A stretch of 64,000 bases of DNA from Ardenticatenaceae bacterium. Its GTDB lineage: Bacteria > Chloroflexota > Anaerolineae > Promineifilales > Promineifilaceae. Below the pieces are notes generated by a model, which was not told the DNA's origin, did not search any database, and saw only the letters and a program-made list of their open reading frames with translations. Positions 7,853 to 17,217 of the stretch are shown here, one piece after another (within the stretch, counting starts at the first letter, position 1; every line of letters starts with the position of its first letter). Where the stretch lies: positions 62,001 to 126,000 of the forward strand of contig JACKBN010000002.1 in NCBI GenBank assembly GCA_020634565.1, in the 5' to 3' direction. The position numbers and the translations under genes are program-made.

Positions 7853-9321
7853 TTTGTGGCACTGGCGACAAGCACTAGAGATCCCGCTGCTACCTCAAAC
7901 TTCCACAACTCCGAGCGACCAAAATTGAAGTAGAAGGCCGTTCCACCCGGCAGCCAGGCGAAATTTTGGAAGCCATCAGTGCCTTCGGCAGTGGCAAGCA
8001 GGGTGGGTTCGCTGGCTTCTGTCTGCCAGAGGGTGAGGTGGCTTTGGTTAGCGGCCTCGTCCACGGTGCTGTAGATGAAGAAACGGCCGTCTTCGCTCCA
8101 CTTACCGCTTATAAAAGTGTATCGATTTGGGGGAGTAATTATTTCTATTACAGGTGCACCGGGTATCCAATAAGTTAAGCGTGTCAACCCATCACTCATA
8201 ATTTCATTAGTTGTAGGTTGGCTACTAAGCCGCCAGTCAACAATTTGGTTATTGGGACGTTGGCTTTGAAGAAAACCCCATCTATCAATGATCATTAGCT
8301 CCGTATCTTCACTTCCTTCTTGCTCGGTTTGAACATGCATAGCAATAAAATTTCCATCTGGGGAAATTTCCACGCTTGTTGCGGGGACAATTTGATAGGA
8401 ATAATGGCTTTCAATTTCAAAAGTTTCCGGATCGAAACGATAAAAAACAGCAAATTCATTCATTTTTTCGTCTGGCTCTAGAATGACGAGTAGTTTGCCA
8501 GATTCAGAAAATCCCAAAACACCAGCATTGCCTCCCTCGATTCCCCAAGGCCGAGTATTTGGAAAGCTCCATAGTATTTTCCCATCCAAATCATAAACAT
8601 GAAGCTCATTTGCCCAGCTTCCTAAGCGGTCCTGAATCATCAAGTTTTCGTTCGGCAGCTCCCAAAATTCATGTGCCATAAAAACATGTATAGGCGTTGA
8701 AAACTGACTTGTCTTGAGGTCGAGGATCGAAATTGTCCCTTCAATAATTTCCCAGAACAGTATTTTTTCGCCGTTCTGCATCCATCTTGGCGTCCCTAAA
8801 TAGCTGGATGGCAAATTCAGGATTGTGTGACTCAGATTTAGAATCGAATTGGTTTCTGAGTGGAATAGGAGCCAGATTGGTTCCAAGCAGTAAGCTTGAT
8901 TGGTAAGGTCGCAGGTTTCTAAAAGCAGTTTGTCGCCTTGGGGAGACCAGGATGCAGACGCGATGCTGCTGTGGATTTCGCTAAAAGTTCCTGTGTTTAC
9001 GGCCGTTTCCACAAAAAGCGTTTCATTCTTGATGTAGGCTAACTGTCCCTGGCTGCTCATAATCGGGGCTGAAACTGCCAGAAACGGGGTTGGTGTGGCA
9101 GTTTGAGTCGCTGTTGGGGAAGGTGTACTGGTGGGTACGGCCGTTTCAACAATGCGTGGTGTTTCCGTCACAAAAATCGTCGGGGCGGGCGTATGGCTAG
9201 GTTGGCTGGTTGCTGCGGCTAGCGGCGTGGCTGGTTTGTTGGTTTGGCAAGCGGTGAGGAGGAAAACGGCCGTACCCCAAATCACCAGCAATAGCTTCGT
9301 GTAGACAGTCATGTGCTTCAT
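7849..9321 (-). CDS. Secreted lipoprotein with TolB/WD40-like beta-propeller
   Basis: The 490-residue protein starts with a lipoprotein signal: basic N-terminus, hydrophobic core and lipobox LLTAC with Cys25. A Thr/Pro/Ser-rich linker follows (about 30-80), then a beta-propeller-like region. Its repeats carry 'SWSPQGDKLLL', 'EISPDGNFIAM', 'KWSEDGRFFIYS' and 'AWLPGGTAFYF', typical of PD40/TolB blades. GGGGGA six bases before ATG 9321 fixes the start. It is probably anchored outside the membrane and may bind or sense something, but no catalytic residues are visible. Base composition is slightly AT-richer in the middle than in the neighbours. Confidence 0.75.
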   Translation of the reverse strand: MKHMTVYTKLLLVIWGTAVFLLTACQTNKPATPLAAATSQPSHTPAPTIFVTETPRIVETAVPTSTPSPTATQTATPTPFLAVSAPIMSSQGQLAYIKNETLFVETAVNTGTFSEIHSSIASASWSPQGDKLLLETCDLTNQAYCLEPIWLLFHSETNSILNLSHTILNLPSSYLGTPRWMQNGEKILFWEIIEGTISILDLKTSQFSTPIHVFMAHEFWELPNENLMIQDRLGSWANELHVYDLDGKILWSFPNTRPWGIEGGNAGVLGFSESGKLLVILEPDEKMNEFAVFYRFDPETFEIESHYSYQIVPATSVEISPDGNFIAMHVQTEQEGSEDTELMIIDRWGFLQSQRPNNQIVDWRLSSQPTTNEIMSDGLTRLTYWIPGAPVIEIITPPNRYTFISGKWSEDGRFFIYSTVDEAANQSHLTLWQTEASEPTLLATAEGTDGFQNFAWLPGGTAFYFNFGRSELWKFEVAAGSLVLVASATN

Positions 9322-9506
9322 AGATCCCCCATTAGCAACTGGTCATTGCCGTTAGTTTAGCACAATCGGGGCAGCAATTGGGGAGCAAAAAGGCGGTTTT
9401 GTGTAGGCCATTGTGTCCCAGTAAAAATGTATCCACCTCTATACCTGGACACATTGAAAACCAGAGGTGACTCGGCTAAATTCCCTACCATGCACAGGAG
9501 TAATTT

Positions 9507-10301
9507 ATGAATCATTCTTTTAACGAAAAAGTAGCTTTGGTCACGGGGGCGGGTTCGGGCATTGGCCGAGCTGCGGCGTTGCTGCTGGCTGAACGCGGCG
9601 CACGGGTCGCCTTGCTGGGTCGCACCCGGTCGGAGCTGGCAGAAACGGCCGCTCTCATCGCCCAAAAATGTGGTGAAGGGCAGGCGCTGATAGTGGAAGC
9701 CGATATTTCCGACTATGCCGCCATGGAAACGGCCGTTAGCCAAATCATAGAAACCTGGGGACGATTGGACATTGTTTTTGCCAACGCGGGGGTAAACGGC
9801 GTGTGGGCTCCCATCGATCAGCTTGATCCCGACGAATGGCAAAAAACGATGCAGATTAATCTGAACGGCACCTTTTTCACGGTAAAAACGGCCGTACCCC
9901 ATCTTAAAAAACAAGGCGGGGCCATTGTCATAACCGCCTCAGTCAACGGCACGCGCATTTTTAGCAACACAGGGGCCACCGCATATGCCACCACCAAAGC
10001 GGGGCAGGTAGCGATGGCCAAAATGCTAGCGTTGGAGCTGGCCAAACATCGCATTCGTATCAATGTCATTTGCCCGGGTGCCATCGAAACAAGCATTGGC
10101 GACAATACAGAAAAACAAGGTTTGGCGGACGCTCAGGAACCTGTGAACTTTCCCGAAGGGCGCATTCCCTTAACCGATGGCAAACCAGGCACGGCCGAAG
10201 ATGTCGCTGAACTGGTTGCCTTTTTGGCCTCGGATGCGGCCCGGCACATCACCGGCACGGAAATGTGGATAGACGGGGCAGAATCACTGCTGCAAGGATA
10301 A
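9507..10301 (+). CDS. SDR family oxidoreductase
   Basis: This 264-residue classical SDR has the TGAGSGIG coenzyme motif at 13-20, NAG at 93-95, Ser145, and Tyr160-x3-Lys164 in 'YATTK'. The C-terminal 'ITGTEMWIDGAESLL' matches the family's usual 'xTGxxxxVDGG' ending, with the second glycine replaced by alanine. GGAG precedes ATG 9507. It sits 12 bases upstream of the BrkB-type gene and is probably co-transcribed. The substrate is unknown; it is a different subfamily from the SDR at 5272. Confidence 0.9.
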   Translation: MNHSFNEKVALVTGAGSGIGRAAALLLAERGARVALLGRTRSELAETAALIAQKCGEGQALIVEADISDYAAMETAVSQIIETWGRLDIVFANAGVNGVWAPIDQLDPDEWQKTMQINLNGTFFTVKTAVPHLKKQGGAIVITASVNGTRIFSNTGATAYATTKAGQVAMAKMLALELAKHRIRINVICPGAIETSIGDNTEKQGLADAQEPVNFPEGRIPLTDGKPGTAEDVAELVAFLASDAARHITGTEMWIDGAESLLQG

Positions 10302-10313
10302 GAGAAGTCACCC

Positions 10314-11159
10314 ATGATAAAAATAAGTTCGCTAAAATTCCTGGTAACAGAATCATTTAAGGAGTGGAGCGATGACAATGCTTCACGATTGGCCGCGTCT
10401 CTGGCGTATTACACCATTTTCTCCATGCCGCCGCTGTTGATCATTGCTATTGCCATTGCGGCTCAACTGTTTGACCGTACGGCCGTACAGCAACAGCTCA
10501 TGGGGCAGATTAGCGGCCTCGTGGGCAGCAATGGGGCCGATGCCATCGCGGCAATTTTGGACAATGGCACTGATTCCGGTGATTCCCTGCTGGCAACCAT
10601 CATAAGCGTGGTCACTTTATTGCTGGGTGCCTCAGGCGTTTTTGGGGCGCTGCACAGCGCGCTCAACAGTATTTGGGAAGTCAAACCCAAACCAGGACGC
10701 GGCATCCTCGGCACGCTGAAAGATCGGTTTCTTTCTTTCACGATGGTGCTGGGCGTAGGCTTTTTGCTGCTGGTTTCGCTGGTGCTGAGCAGCGTGCTGG
10801 CAGCCTTTAGCGATTTTGTGAACAATGCACTCCCCAGCCTGGTCATTTTGGCGCAGGTCATTAATTTTGTTGTCTCTTTTGGGGTGATTACAATCCTGTT
10901 TGCGCTTATTTACAAGATCGTGCCCGACGTTAAAATTGCCTGGCGCGATGTATGGATTGGCGCTTTGGTGACGGCCTTTTTGTTCACCGTGGGTAAATTT
11001 GCCATCGGTCTTTATTTGGGGAACAGCGCGCCTGGTTCCACCTATGGCGCGGCCGGTTCGCTGATTGTGCTGCTGCTCTGGGTTTATTATTCGGCGCAGA
11101 TTCTCTTTTTTGGCGCGGAGTTTACGCAGGTGCCAACAAGTTTGGCTCCCGTATCGTAG
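10314..11159 (+). CDS. YihY/BrkB family membrane protein (frameshifted near its C-terminus)
   Basis: This 281-residue protein has about six membrane helices and the YihY/BrkB signature: 'DDNASRLAASLAYYTIFSMPPLLI' near the start (key D, R, A, A, A, Y, Y, P), 'GVFGALHSALNSIWEV', and 'YGAAGSLIVLLLWVYYSAQILFFGAEFTQ' near the end. Immediately after 'GAEFTQV' the frame runs into a stop. The family's usual continuation ('ANKFGSR') resumes in another frame at 11132, so a small indel lies around 11131. The family is called 'virulence factor BrkB' or RNase BN by historical error; real function is unclear. Confidence 0.88.
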   Translation: MIKISSLKFLVTESFKEWSDDNASRLAASLAYYTIFSMPPLLIIAIAIAAQLFDRTAVQQQLMGQISGLVGSNGADAIAAILDNGTDSGDSLLATIISVVTLLLGASGVFGALHSALNSIWEVKPKPGRGILGTLKDRFLSFTMVLGVGFLLLVSLVLSSVLAAFSDFVNNALPSLVILAQVINFVVSFGVITILFALIYKIVPDVKIAWRDVWIGALVTAFLFTVGKFAIGLYLGNSAPGSTYGAAGSLIVLLLWVYYSAQILFFGAEFTQVPTSLAPVS

Positions 11160-11473
11160 CGGATGAAGATGCGATTGGCCTGTCGCCTGAGGCTCGCCGT
11201 GAGCCGGGCGAACATGGTTCCACAGAGCGGACAGTTTATAAGCCAGACAAGGATGCCAGAACGGCCGTTGTCACCCAGGCGGCTATTTCTCGTCCTATTT
11301 TGCCTACGTCGGCAGCACTTGTAGAAGAACGGGCTGTTGAGCCACATCCGGCTCTGCAAACCGCTGAAGCCTGGGCTGGTCAAGTGCATCATTATGTGGT
11401 GCAGGTGCTGGCTGTCGGCCTGGCAGGCTGGAAATTTCTTACCAGACGGCTTTTTAAACAACAGGCATCTTAG
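11132..11473 (+). pseudogene. Displaced C-terminal tail of the BrkB-type protein
   Basis: From 11132 an open frame of 113 codons with no start of its own begins 'ANKFGSRIVADEDAIGL', exactly the continuation expected after 'GAEFTQV' in BrkB proteins, and ends with TAG at 11471-11473. It encodes a hydrophilic stretch, a Thr-Ala-Val from an ACGGCCGT copy, and a final hydrophobic helix ('VVQVLAVGLAGWKFL'). Restoring one base, or four if a 'VYANK' junction was lost, rejoins it to the gene at 10314. It may be a real mutation or a sequence error. Confidence 0.8.
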
Positions 11474-11562
11474 GTGCAAAAAATTCTCGACAAACAAAAA
11501 AGTAAAGATTAAAAAGATTGCATAGATTTTTATCGGAAACTTTTAGAACATTGCAAAATACC

Positions 11563-12984
11563 ATGGCAGACGTTGTAGAAAAAACAGACAAAACACCCTC
11601 AGAGGAAGAATCGAAGCCAGAAGACAGACATTATCTTTTCGGTCTGGCCCGGGCGATTGGACGAGGCTTTTGGGAGTTGTTGCGCTCCGGTGAGCGCTTA
11701 TTGCAGCAGCCCCGCCTGGAGTGGGAACATTCGGTGCTGGAAGCGGGCAGCGAGGCGGAAATTGAAGCCCACGCCTTGAAAATTGCCGCCAGCAACGTGA
11801 AACATTGTATCGAGCCGCGGCTGCTGTTGAACGGGCAGGAGAAGCTTGTGTTGTGCGCGGGCGTGCGCAACTTCCGCGAGCCGTGGGCGCGTGATTTTGG
11901 CTTTGCCACCTTTGGCCTGATGGCCATGGGGGAGTTTCAGGTGGTACGGGAATGTTTGGAAGCGTTTTTGCTCTATCAAAAAGCGTCCGGGCAGTTCCCG
12001 GTAAAGCTTCATTCCACAACGGTGGTGGAACGATATTTGCACTCGCTGTTTAAGCGAGAGCAGCCTACTTACAAGCCGCTGCGTCCCAAATACCAGACGG
12101 CGCATCGCACCATTTCGCTGGACGGCAACAGCCTGCTGGTGATTGCGGCGCTGCATTATGCGCGGCAAAGTGGCGATGCGGCGTTTGTGCGGGAGCATTG
12201 GGCTGGCTTGTGTCGGGCGATTAGCTGGCTGGAAGTTCATGCGCGGGGTGATGACGGGTTGCTGCACCAGGGTGCCTACACGGATTGGGCCGACAGTGTG
12301 GCCCGTACGGGGCGCATCTTATACACCAATGTACTTTACTGGAAAGCGGTATCCGATTTGGCGGAAGCGGCCGTTTTGGCCGAGGATTCCGACGGGCAGC
12401 AATTTTGGCAGGAAAAGGCTGCTGAGCTGTACGAGCAGATTCAGACCCATTTTTGGCGCGATGAGCTGGGCTATTTTGTTACCGGCGAGCGATACCACAA
12501 TTTGAGCACCAGCGGCAATGCGCTGGCGGTGGCCTGGGGTCTGGCTACGGCACAACAGGCCAGCGCCATTTTGGACACGATGGAGCGATTGGGCATGGCG
12601 GACCCGGTGCCGACGCAGGTGGTGAGTTACGGCTACCGGCGGCGCGATGTGGCCGTGGAAAATCATCTGGCGCGCATTCCACATTACCACACCAGTGCGG
12701 CGTGGCTGTGGTTGGGTGCCTGGCATGCGGTGGCGTTGGCGCGGCATGGAAGCGAGCCTGCGGCGCAGGAACTCATCGCGCGGATGAGCAAAGCCATTGT
12801 GCGGGACGGGGTAGTGCATGAGGTATATGGCAAGAACGGCCGTTTTCTTTCCACCATGCTCTACACCTCCGAAGCGCCGCTCACCTGGAACGCCAGCATG
12901 GTTATTTACGCCTTTTCAATTTGCAGCGAAATCGGTAAAAAGTTTCTGAGTGAAAAGCAGCACAGCCCCAAGGGTAAACGGTAG
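11563..12984 (+). CDS. Amylo-alpha-1,6-glucosidase / debranching-like (alpha/alpha)6 glycosidase
   Basis: The protein has 473 residues from ATG 11563; the frame is open back to a TTG at 11518. After a charged N-terminal 40 residues it is an all-helical barrel. Conserved acidic and aromatic segments are like the C-terminal domain of glycogen debranching enzymes: 'REPWARDFGFATFGLMAMG', 'LDGNSLLVIAALHYARQSGD' and 'GAYTDWADS', with 'ENHLARIPHYHTSAAWLWLGAWHAVAL' (key E, H, R, H, W, W). It stands just before a GT4 glycosyltransferase and a GH13 enzyme, which supports a role in alpha-glucan or oligosaccharide metabolism. An invertase-like or unrelated helical-barrel activity remains possible. Confidence 0.65.
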   Translation: MADVVEKTDKTPSEEESKPEDRHYLFGLARAIGRGFWELLRSGERLLQQPRLEWEHSVLEAGSEAEIEAHALKIAASNVKHCIEPRLLLNGQEKLVLCAGVRNFREPWARDFGFATFGLMAMGEFQVVRECLEAFLLYQKASGQFPVKLHSTTVVERYLHSLFKREQPTYKPLRPKYQTAHRTISLDGNSLLVIAALHYARQSGDAAFVREHWAGLCRAISWLEVHARGDDGLLHQGAYTDWADSVARTGRILYTNVLYWKAVSDLAEAAVLAEDSDGQQFWQEKAAELYEQIQTHFWRDELGYFVTGERYHNLSTSGNALAVAWGLATAQQASAILDTMERLGMADPVPTQVVSYGYRRRDVAVENHLARIPHYHTSAAWLWLGAWHAVALARHGSEPAAQELIARMSKAIVRDGVVHEVYGKNGRFLSTMLYTSEAPLTWNASMVIYAFSICSEIGKKFLSEKQHSPKGKR

Positions 12985-13041
12985 CTGCCTCACAAATCCA
13001 TTGCGAGCAGCCCTGGCTGTTCCACCAAAAAGGACTCAAAC

Positions 13042-14277
13042 ATGCATATTGCGCATTTCACCAACACTTACCATCCCGTCACCAGTGGCGTGGTTCGTTC
13101 CGTGAGTACGTTTCGTCAGGCATTGACCAATTTGGGGCATAACGTTTTTGTTTTTGCCCAAACAGACCGTGAGTATGAGGATGAAGAGCCGTTTGTTTTT
13201 CGCTATCCGGCCCTGCATCTCCCTTTGCAGGAGTATCCGTTGACGATTCCGGTTTCCAATTTTGTAGACACGCTGCTGCCTTCGCTCAAGCTAAACGTGA
13301 TTCATGCCCATCACCCGGCGCTGCTGGGTCAGGTGGCGGCACGTAAGGCAGAGGCAATGCACATCCCGCTGGTGTTTACCCACCACACGCGTTACCGTGA
13401 ATACAGCCATTACGCGTTTGGCGTGCCCAAAAATTTGGCAAAGCAGGTGATTGAACGCTGGATTGGCGATTACATGAGCCAATGTCAGCACATTGTGGTG
13501 CCCAGCGAAAGCATCAAAAAGATTTTGACGGAAACATATGGGGTAACTGAGGGGATTACGGCCGTTCCCACCGGCATTGATGTGGCAACTTACCAGCAGG
13601 CAGAGGCGGGCGATGTGCGCCAGGAGCATGGTTGGTCCGACGATGACATTCTGTTGATTTCTGTGGGGCGGTTGGCCAAAGAGAAAAATTTCGAGACGTT
13701 GATAACGGCCGTTGCCCCTGTCATCGAAAAACATTCCAAGGTACGCTTGGTCATTTTGGGCGAAGGCGAAGAACGGACGGGCCTGGAAAATCTGGCAAAG
13801 GCGTTAGGTGTGGCCGAGCGTGTGAATCTCATTGGCAACGTGCCGTTTAAGCAGGTGCCCAATTATCTTAAGGCGGCCAACATTTTCTGCTTTGCCTCGG
13901 TGACCGAGACACAAGGTCTGGTCACGCTGGAAGCAATGGCTGCCGGGCTACCTGTTGTGGCCGTCGATGCCACCGGCACCTCGGATGCCGTCACGGATGG
14001 CGTAGAGGGGTTGCTGACAGAAAACGATCCGGCTGCGCTGACTCAGGCGATGTTACGGATGTTGCAGGATGAAGCGTTGCCGGCACAACTGGCCGAAGCG
14101 GCGAGCCAAAAGGCCGTTGATTTTGATATTGAAAAGCAGGCCAAGCGCCTGGTTCAAGTGTATGAAGAAGCGATTGAGGCCAAAAAAGCGGGTTTTCACG
14201 TGAAAACAGACGTGCAGAAACCTATTTTCAGCCTGGATTGGCGGCAGCTGCTGGAAACCAGCACTGCAGAAAAATAG
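13042..14277 (+). CDS. Glycosyltransferase family 4 (GT-B fold)
   Basis: The 411-residue protein is close in layout to 1,2-diacylglycerol 3-glucosyltransferases and sucrose/trehalose-type GT4 enzymes. The N-domain has 'HFTNTYHPVTSGV' at 5-17, 'HAHHP' at 88-92 and 'FTHHTRY'. The C-domain has 'SVGRLAKEKN' at 207-216 and the retaining E-x7-E motif with Glu289 and Glu297 ('TETQGLVTLE'). AAAGGA precedes ATG 13042. It follows the debranching-like gene by 57 bases and precedes the YkvA gene by 50. Donor and acceptor are not decidable; a membrane glycolipid glucosyltransferase is a good guess. Confidence 0.88.
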   Translation: MHIAHFTNTYHPVTSGVVRSVSTFRQALTNLGHNVFVFAQTDREYEDEEPFVFRYPALHLPLQEYPLTIPVSNFVDTLLPSLKLNVIHAHHPALLGQVAARKAEAMHIPLVFTHHTRYREYSHYAFGVPKNLAKQVIERWIGDYMSQCQHIVVPSESIKKILTETYGVTEGITAVPTGIDVATYQQAEAGDVRQEHGWSDDDILLISVGRLAKEKNFETLITAVAPVIEKHSKVRLVILGEGEERTGLENLAKALGVAERVNLIGNVPFKQVPNYLKAANIFCFASVTETQGLVTLEAMAAGLPVVAVDATGTSDAVTDGVEGLLTENDPAALTQAMLRMLQDEALPAQLAEAASQKAVDFDIEKQAKRLVQVYEEAIEAKKAGFHVKTDVQKPIFSLDWRQLLETSTAEK

Positions 14278-14327
14278 AAACTACGGCGGAGTTTAATGCT
14301 TCGCCTTCAGTAAAAGGAGTATTGTCT

Positions 14328-14648
14328 ATGTTGTTATCCTTGAGAGTATTACCCAATCTGGTAAATCCGCATTACTGGAAGAAGATTTGGACTGAAATTA
14401 AACTGGTGGGGCAGCTCATGAAAGACGGCCGTGTGCCCATCTATGCCAAAGTTCTGCCTGTTGTGGTAGGGCTTTACCTGCTGTCTCCCTTTGATCTGAT
14501 TCCCGGCTTTTTGCCAGTGATCGGTCAGCTAGATGATTTTGGCCTGCTGCTGATGGGCTTGTCTACCTTTATTCGCCTGGCGCCCGCTGAGGTGATTGAA
14601 GAGTACACGCCCCGCGATGTAGAGATTCAGGCAAAACTTAACAAATAA
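14328..14648 (+). CDS. YkvA family (DUF1232) small membrane protein
   Basis: The protein has 106 residues from ATG 14328, preceded by AAAGGAGT 7 bases upstream. The DUF1232 core is clear: 'VPIYAKVLPVVVGLYLLSPFDLIPGFLPVIGQLDD' (key K, P, Y, S, P, D, P, G, D, D), followed by a second hydrophobic helix. These proteins have one or two membrane helices and no known biochemical role. It lies inside the glucan cluster, 23 bases before the GH13 gene, and is likely co-transcribed. Confidence 0.9.
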   Translation: MLLSLRVLPNLVNPHYWKKIWTEIKLVGQLMKDGRVPIYAKVLPVVVGLYLLSPFDLIPGFLPVIGQLDDFGLLLMGLSTFIRLAPAEVIEEYTPRDVEIQAKLNK

Positions 14649-14671
14649 TTCGGGTGATGAGGTCCCGTTCT

Positions 14672-16468
14672 ATGGCAAAACGATCAAAAACAAAACCGAA
14701 ATTGCAACCCGGCATGGGCGCTATTCCGCATGCCGGGGGTGTTACTTTTCGTGTCTGGGCACCCTTTGCCGACGAGGTGAGGGTGGTTGGCACATTTAAT
14801 GAGTGGGATGAAACGGCCGTTTCTCTGCAACAAGAAGAGGCTGGCTATTGGGCGGTTAACGTGCCCCAGGCCAAACCTGGCCACGAATACAAATATCTGA
14901 TTGTGAGTGGGGATGATGAATATTCCCGGCTCGATCCGTATGCGCGACAGGTCACCAATTCGGTGGGTAACAGCGTGGTTCATGACCCCGAATTTGATTG
15001 GGGGGAAAGCGAAAACTTTCAGATTGCCCCCTGGAATGAATTAGTGATCTACGAGATGCACGTCGGCACGTTTAACGATGATCCTGGTGGCGAACCGGGC
15101 ACATTCTACACGGCGCGGCAAAAGCTGCCGTATCTGCAACAGCTCGGCGTCAATGCGGTGCAGGTAATGCCGCCAATGGAGTTCCCCGGTGGCTTTTCCT
15201 GGGGCTACAATCCGGCGCTGCCGTTTGCCATTGAAACCGACTACGGTGGCCCGCGCGCCTTTAAAGCGTTTGTCAAAGCCGCGCACGAGCTGGGTATGGC
15301 GGTGATTTTGGACGTGGTTTACAACCATCTGGGACCCGGCGACCTGGATTTGTGGCAGTTTGACGGCTGGCAAGAAAATGAGGGTGGCGGCATTTATTTT
15401 TACAATGATCACCGGGCTGATACGCCTTGGGGCCACACACGACCCGATTACGGCCGTCCCGAAGTGCGCCAATATCTGCGAGACAATGCCCTTATGTGGC
15501 TGGCTGAATATCATGTGGATGGCCTGCGCTGGGATGCCACCGCCTACATTCGCAATGTAGAGGGCAACGACCTGAACCCTGCCAATGAACTACCAGAGGG
15601 CTGGAGCCTGATGCAGTGGATCAACGAAGAGATTCAGGCGAATTTCCCCGGCAAAATCAGCATCGCCGAGGATTTACGCGGCAACGAGTGGCTGGTAAAA
15701 GATACAGGAGCAGGGGGCGCGGGTTTTGGCAGCCAGTGGGATAGTAATTTTGTGCATCCCATTCGCGCCGCCATTATTTCCGGCGATGATCAATTTCGTG
15801 ATTTAGACGCCGTTTCTAATGCTCTGTCGGCGCATTACGATGGCGATCCTTTTAAGCGGGTCATTTACACCGAATCCCACGATGAGGTCGCCAATGGCAA
15901 GGCTCGCGTCCCAGAAGAAATCTGGCCAGATAACAGCCTGAGCTGGTTTGCCAAAAAGCGCTCCACGCTGGGCGCTGCCTGCGTATTTACAGCGCCGGGC
16001 ATCCCCATGATTTTCCAGGGCCAGGAGTTTTTGGAAGACAAATGGTTCAATGACCAAGATCCGCTGGATTGGGATCGGGCTAAGGAGTTGGGCGGATTTG
16101 TGCAGCTTTACAGCGATCTGATTCGCTTGCGGCTTAACAGAGACGGCTTCACCAAGGGGCTTACCGGCAGCGCCATTGATATTTTTCATGTGGATCATGA
16201 GAATAAACTGCTGGCTTATCATCGCTGGGCTGAAGGTGGTCCAGGGGATAGTGTGGTTGTCGTCCTGAATTTTGCCAACAGCAGTTTGCAGGATTACGCA
16301 CTAAACTTCCCGGCAGAGGGGGAATGGCAACTGCGCTTCGACAGTCACTTTGCCGGGTATGATGAGTCATACGAAGGGCAGGTAAGTGGGTCTGTCACGG
16401 CCGAAGGTGACATACCGCAGGCTTCAATCGCCATTGCCCCTTACAGCGCCTTAATTTACTCGCAGTAG
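14672..16468 (+). CDS. GH13 alpha-amylase family enzyme with N-terminal CBM48 (branching-enzyme-like)
   Basis: The protein has 598 residues from ATG 14672, served by GATGAGG; GTG/ATG alternatives lie at 14654/14657. It has a CBM48/E-set domain (about 20-105) and a GH13 barrel. The barrel motifs are region I DVVYNH (214-219), region II GLRWDATAY with nucleophile Asp288, region III with acid/base Glu333 ('SIAEDLRG'), and region IV ESHDE with His403-Asp404. A beta-sandwich C-terminal domain follows. It resembles short branching-enzyme-type or trehalohydrolase-type proteins; the exact reaction cannot be fixed by eye. It closes the 11.5-16.5 kb glucan cluster and is followed by a strong terminator. 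Confidence 0.9.
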   Translation: MAKRSKTKPKLQPGMGAIPHAGGVTFRVWAPFADEVRVVGTFNEWDETAVSLQQEEAGYWAVNVPQAKPGHEYKYLIVSGDDEYSRLDPYARQVTNSVGNSVVHDPEFDWGESENFQIAPWNELVIYEMHVGTFNDDPGGEPGTFYTARQKLPYLQQLGVNAVQVMPPMEFPGGFSWGYNPALPFAIETDYGGPRAFKAFVKAAHELGMAVILDVVYNHLGPGDLDLWQFDGWQENEGGGIYFYNDHRADTPWGHTRPDYGRPEVRQYLRDNALMWLAEYHVDGLRWDATAYIRNVEGNDLNPANELPEGWSLMQWINEEIQANFPGKISIAEDLRGNEWLVKDTGAGGAGFGSQWDSNFVHPIRAAIISGDDQFRDLDAVSNALSAHYDGDPFKRVIYTESHDEVANGKARVPEEIWPDNSLSWFAKKRSTLGAACVFTAPGIPMIFQGQEFLEDKWFNDQDPLDWDRAKELGGFVQLYSDLIRLRLNRDGFTKGLTGSAIDIFHVDHENKLLAYHRWAEGGPGDSVVVVLNFANSSLQDYALNFPAEGEWQLRFDSHFAGYDESYEGQVSGSVTAEGDIPQASIAIAPYSALIYSQ

Positions 16469-16504
16469 ATAAATCTGGACTGGTAGTCCTGAACAATATC
16501 CAAC

Positions 16505-16541
16505 AAAAAAGAGCGTTTCTTTTGCAGAAGCGCTCTTTTTT
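16505..16541. terminator. Bidirectional terminator between convergent genes
   Basis: AAAAAAGAGCG (16505-16515) and CGCTCTTTTTT (16531-16541) form a stem extended inward by a further five pairs, one of them a G-T wobble. A-runs and T-runs flank both sides, so it can end transcription from the GH13 gene (plus) and the HdeD-type gene (minus). Confidence 0.92.
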
Positions 16542-16653
16542 ATTTGATTGAATTAAACTGTAACTGCTTGAGAAATCAGTTGAAGATTAGACCATTTCAC
16601 TGACGATAAAAGCGGATTCAGCAAAATGGTCCGATCTTGGTTTGATTTACCCA

Positions 16654-17217
16654 TTAGGCGTGTTTAAACATCATGGTTTCACTTTTGGTGCTGCGCAGCT
16701 TAAAGCCCAGATAAATCATCAACGCGCCAAAGGCAATGGCATAAGCGCCGATGAGCCAGACAATGGCCAGTGCTCCAGTTCCGGGGAAGATTACCAGCGC
16801 CACGCCCAGCAAAATGGAAAGCAGACCGCTTAAGCCAAGCGCCCACTCGCCGTCGATTACTTCACGCAGGCGAATGGCGGCTGTAATTTCCAGTATGCCA
16901 GTCAGGATAGCCCAGGCAGCAATGAAGTAGAGAAGGAGTACGGCCGTAATGCCCGGATACACAATGGTCAATACACCGGCCGCGACGCCGACCACCCCCT
17001 CCAGCATGGTGACCCACCAGCGATCGTTGGTGGTGCGCTGGCTAAATCCGGCAACCAGGCTGGTGACGCCGTCTACGATGACGTACACGCCAAACAGAAG
17101 GACCAACACCCCAATGGTGAGCCCCGGCCACACAAAGGCCAGAACACCGAACAAAATGGCGGCCACACCCCGCAGGGCCAACAGCCACCAGTAGCGAGAA
17201 AGATTGTTAAGCATCAT
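16654..17217 (-). CDS. HdeD family (DUF308) acid-resistance-type membrane protein
   Basis: This 187-residue protein has six hydrophobic helices in three DUF308 repeats, each with a Trp/Pro-Gly turn: 'FVWPGLTIGVLVLLFG', 'IVYPGITAVLLLYFIA' and 'VIFPGTGALAIVWLIG'. AAGGAGA precedes the tandem ATG at 17217. In E. coli HdeD contributes to acid resistance at high density; elsewhere the role is unproven. It stands alone between a terminator and a divergently spaced 148-base gap before the ABC operon. Confidence 0.9.
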   Translation of the reverse strand: MMLNNLSRYWWLLALRGVAAILFGVLAFVWPGLTIGVLVLLFGVYVIVDGVTSLVAGFSQRTTNDRWWVTMLEGVVGVAAGVLTIVYPGITAVLLLYFIAAWAILTGILEITAAIRLREVIDGEWALGLSGLLSILLGVALVIFPGTGALAIVWLIGAYAIAFGALMIYLGFKLRSTKSETMMFKHA

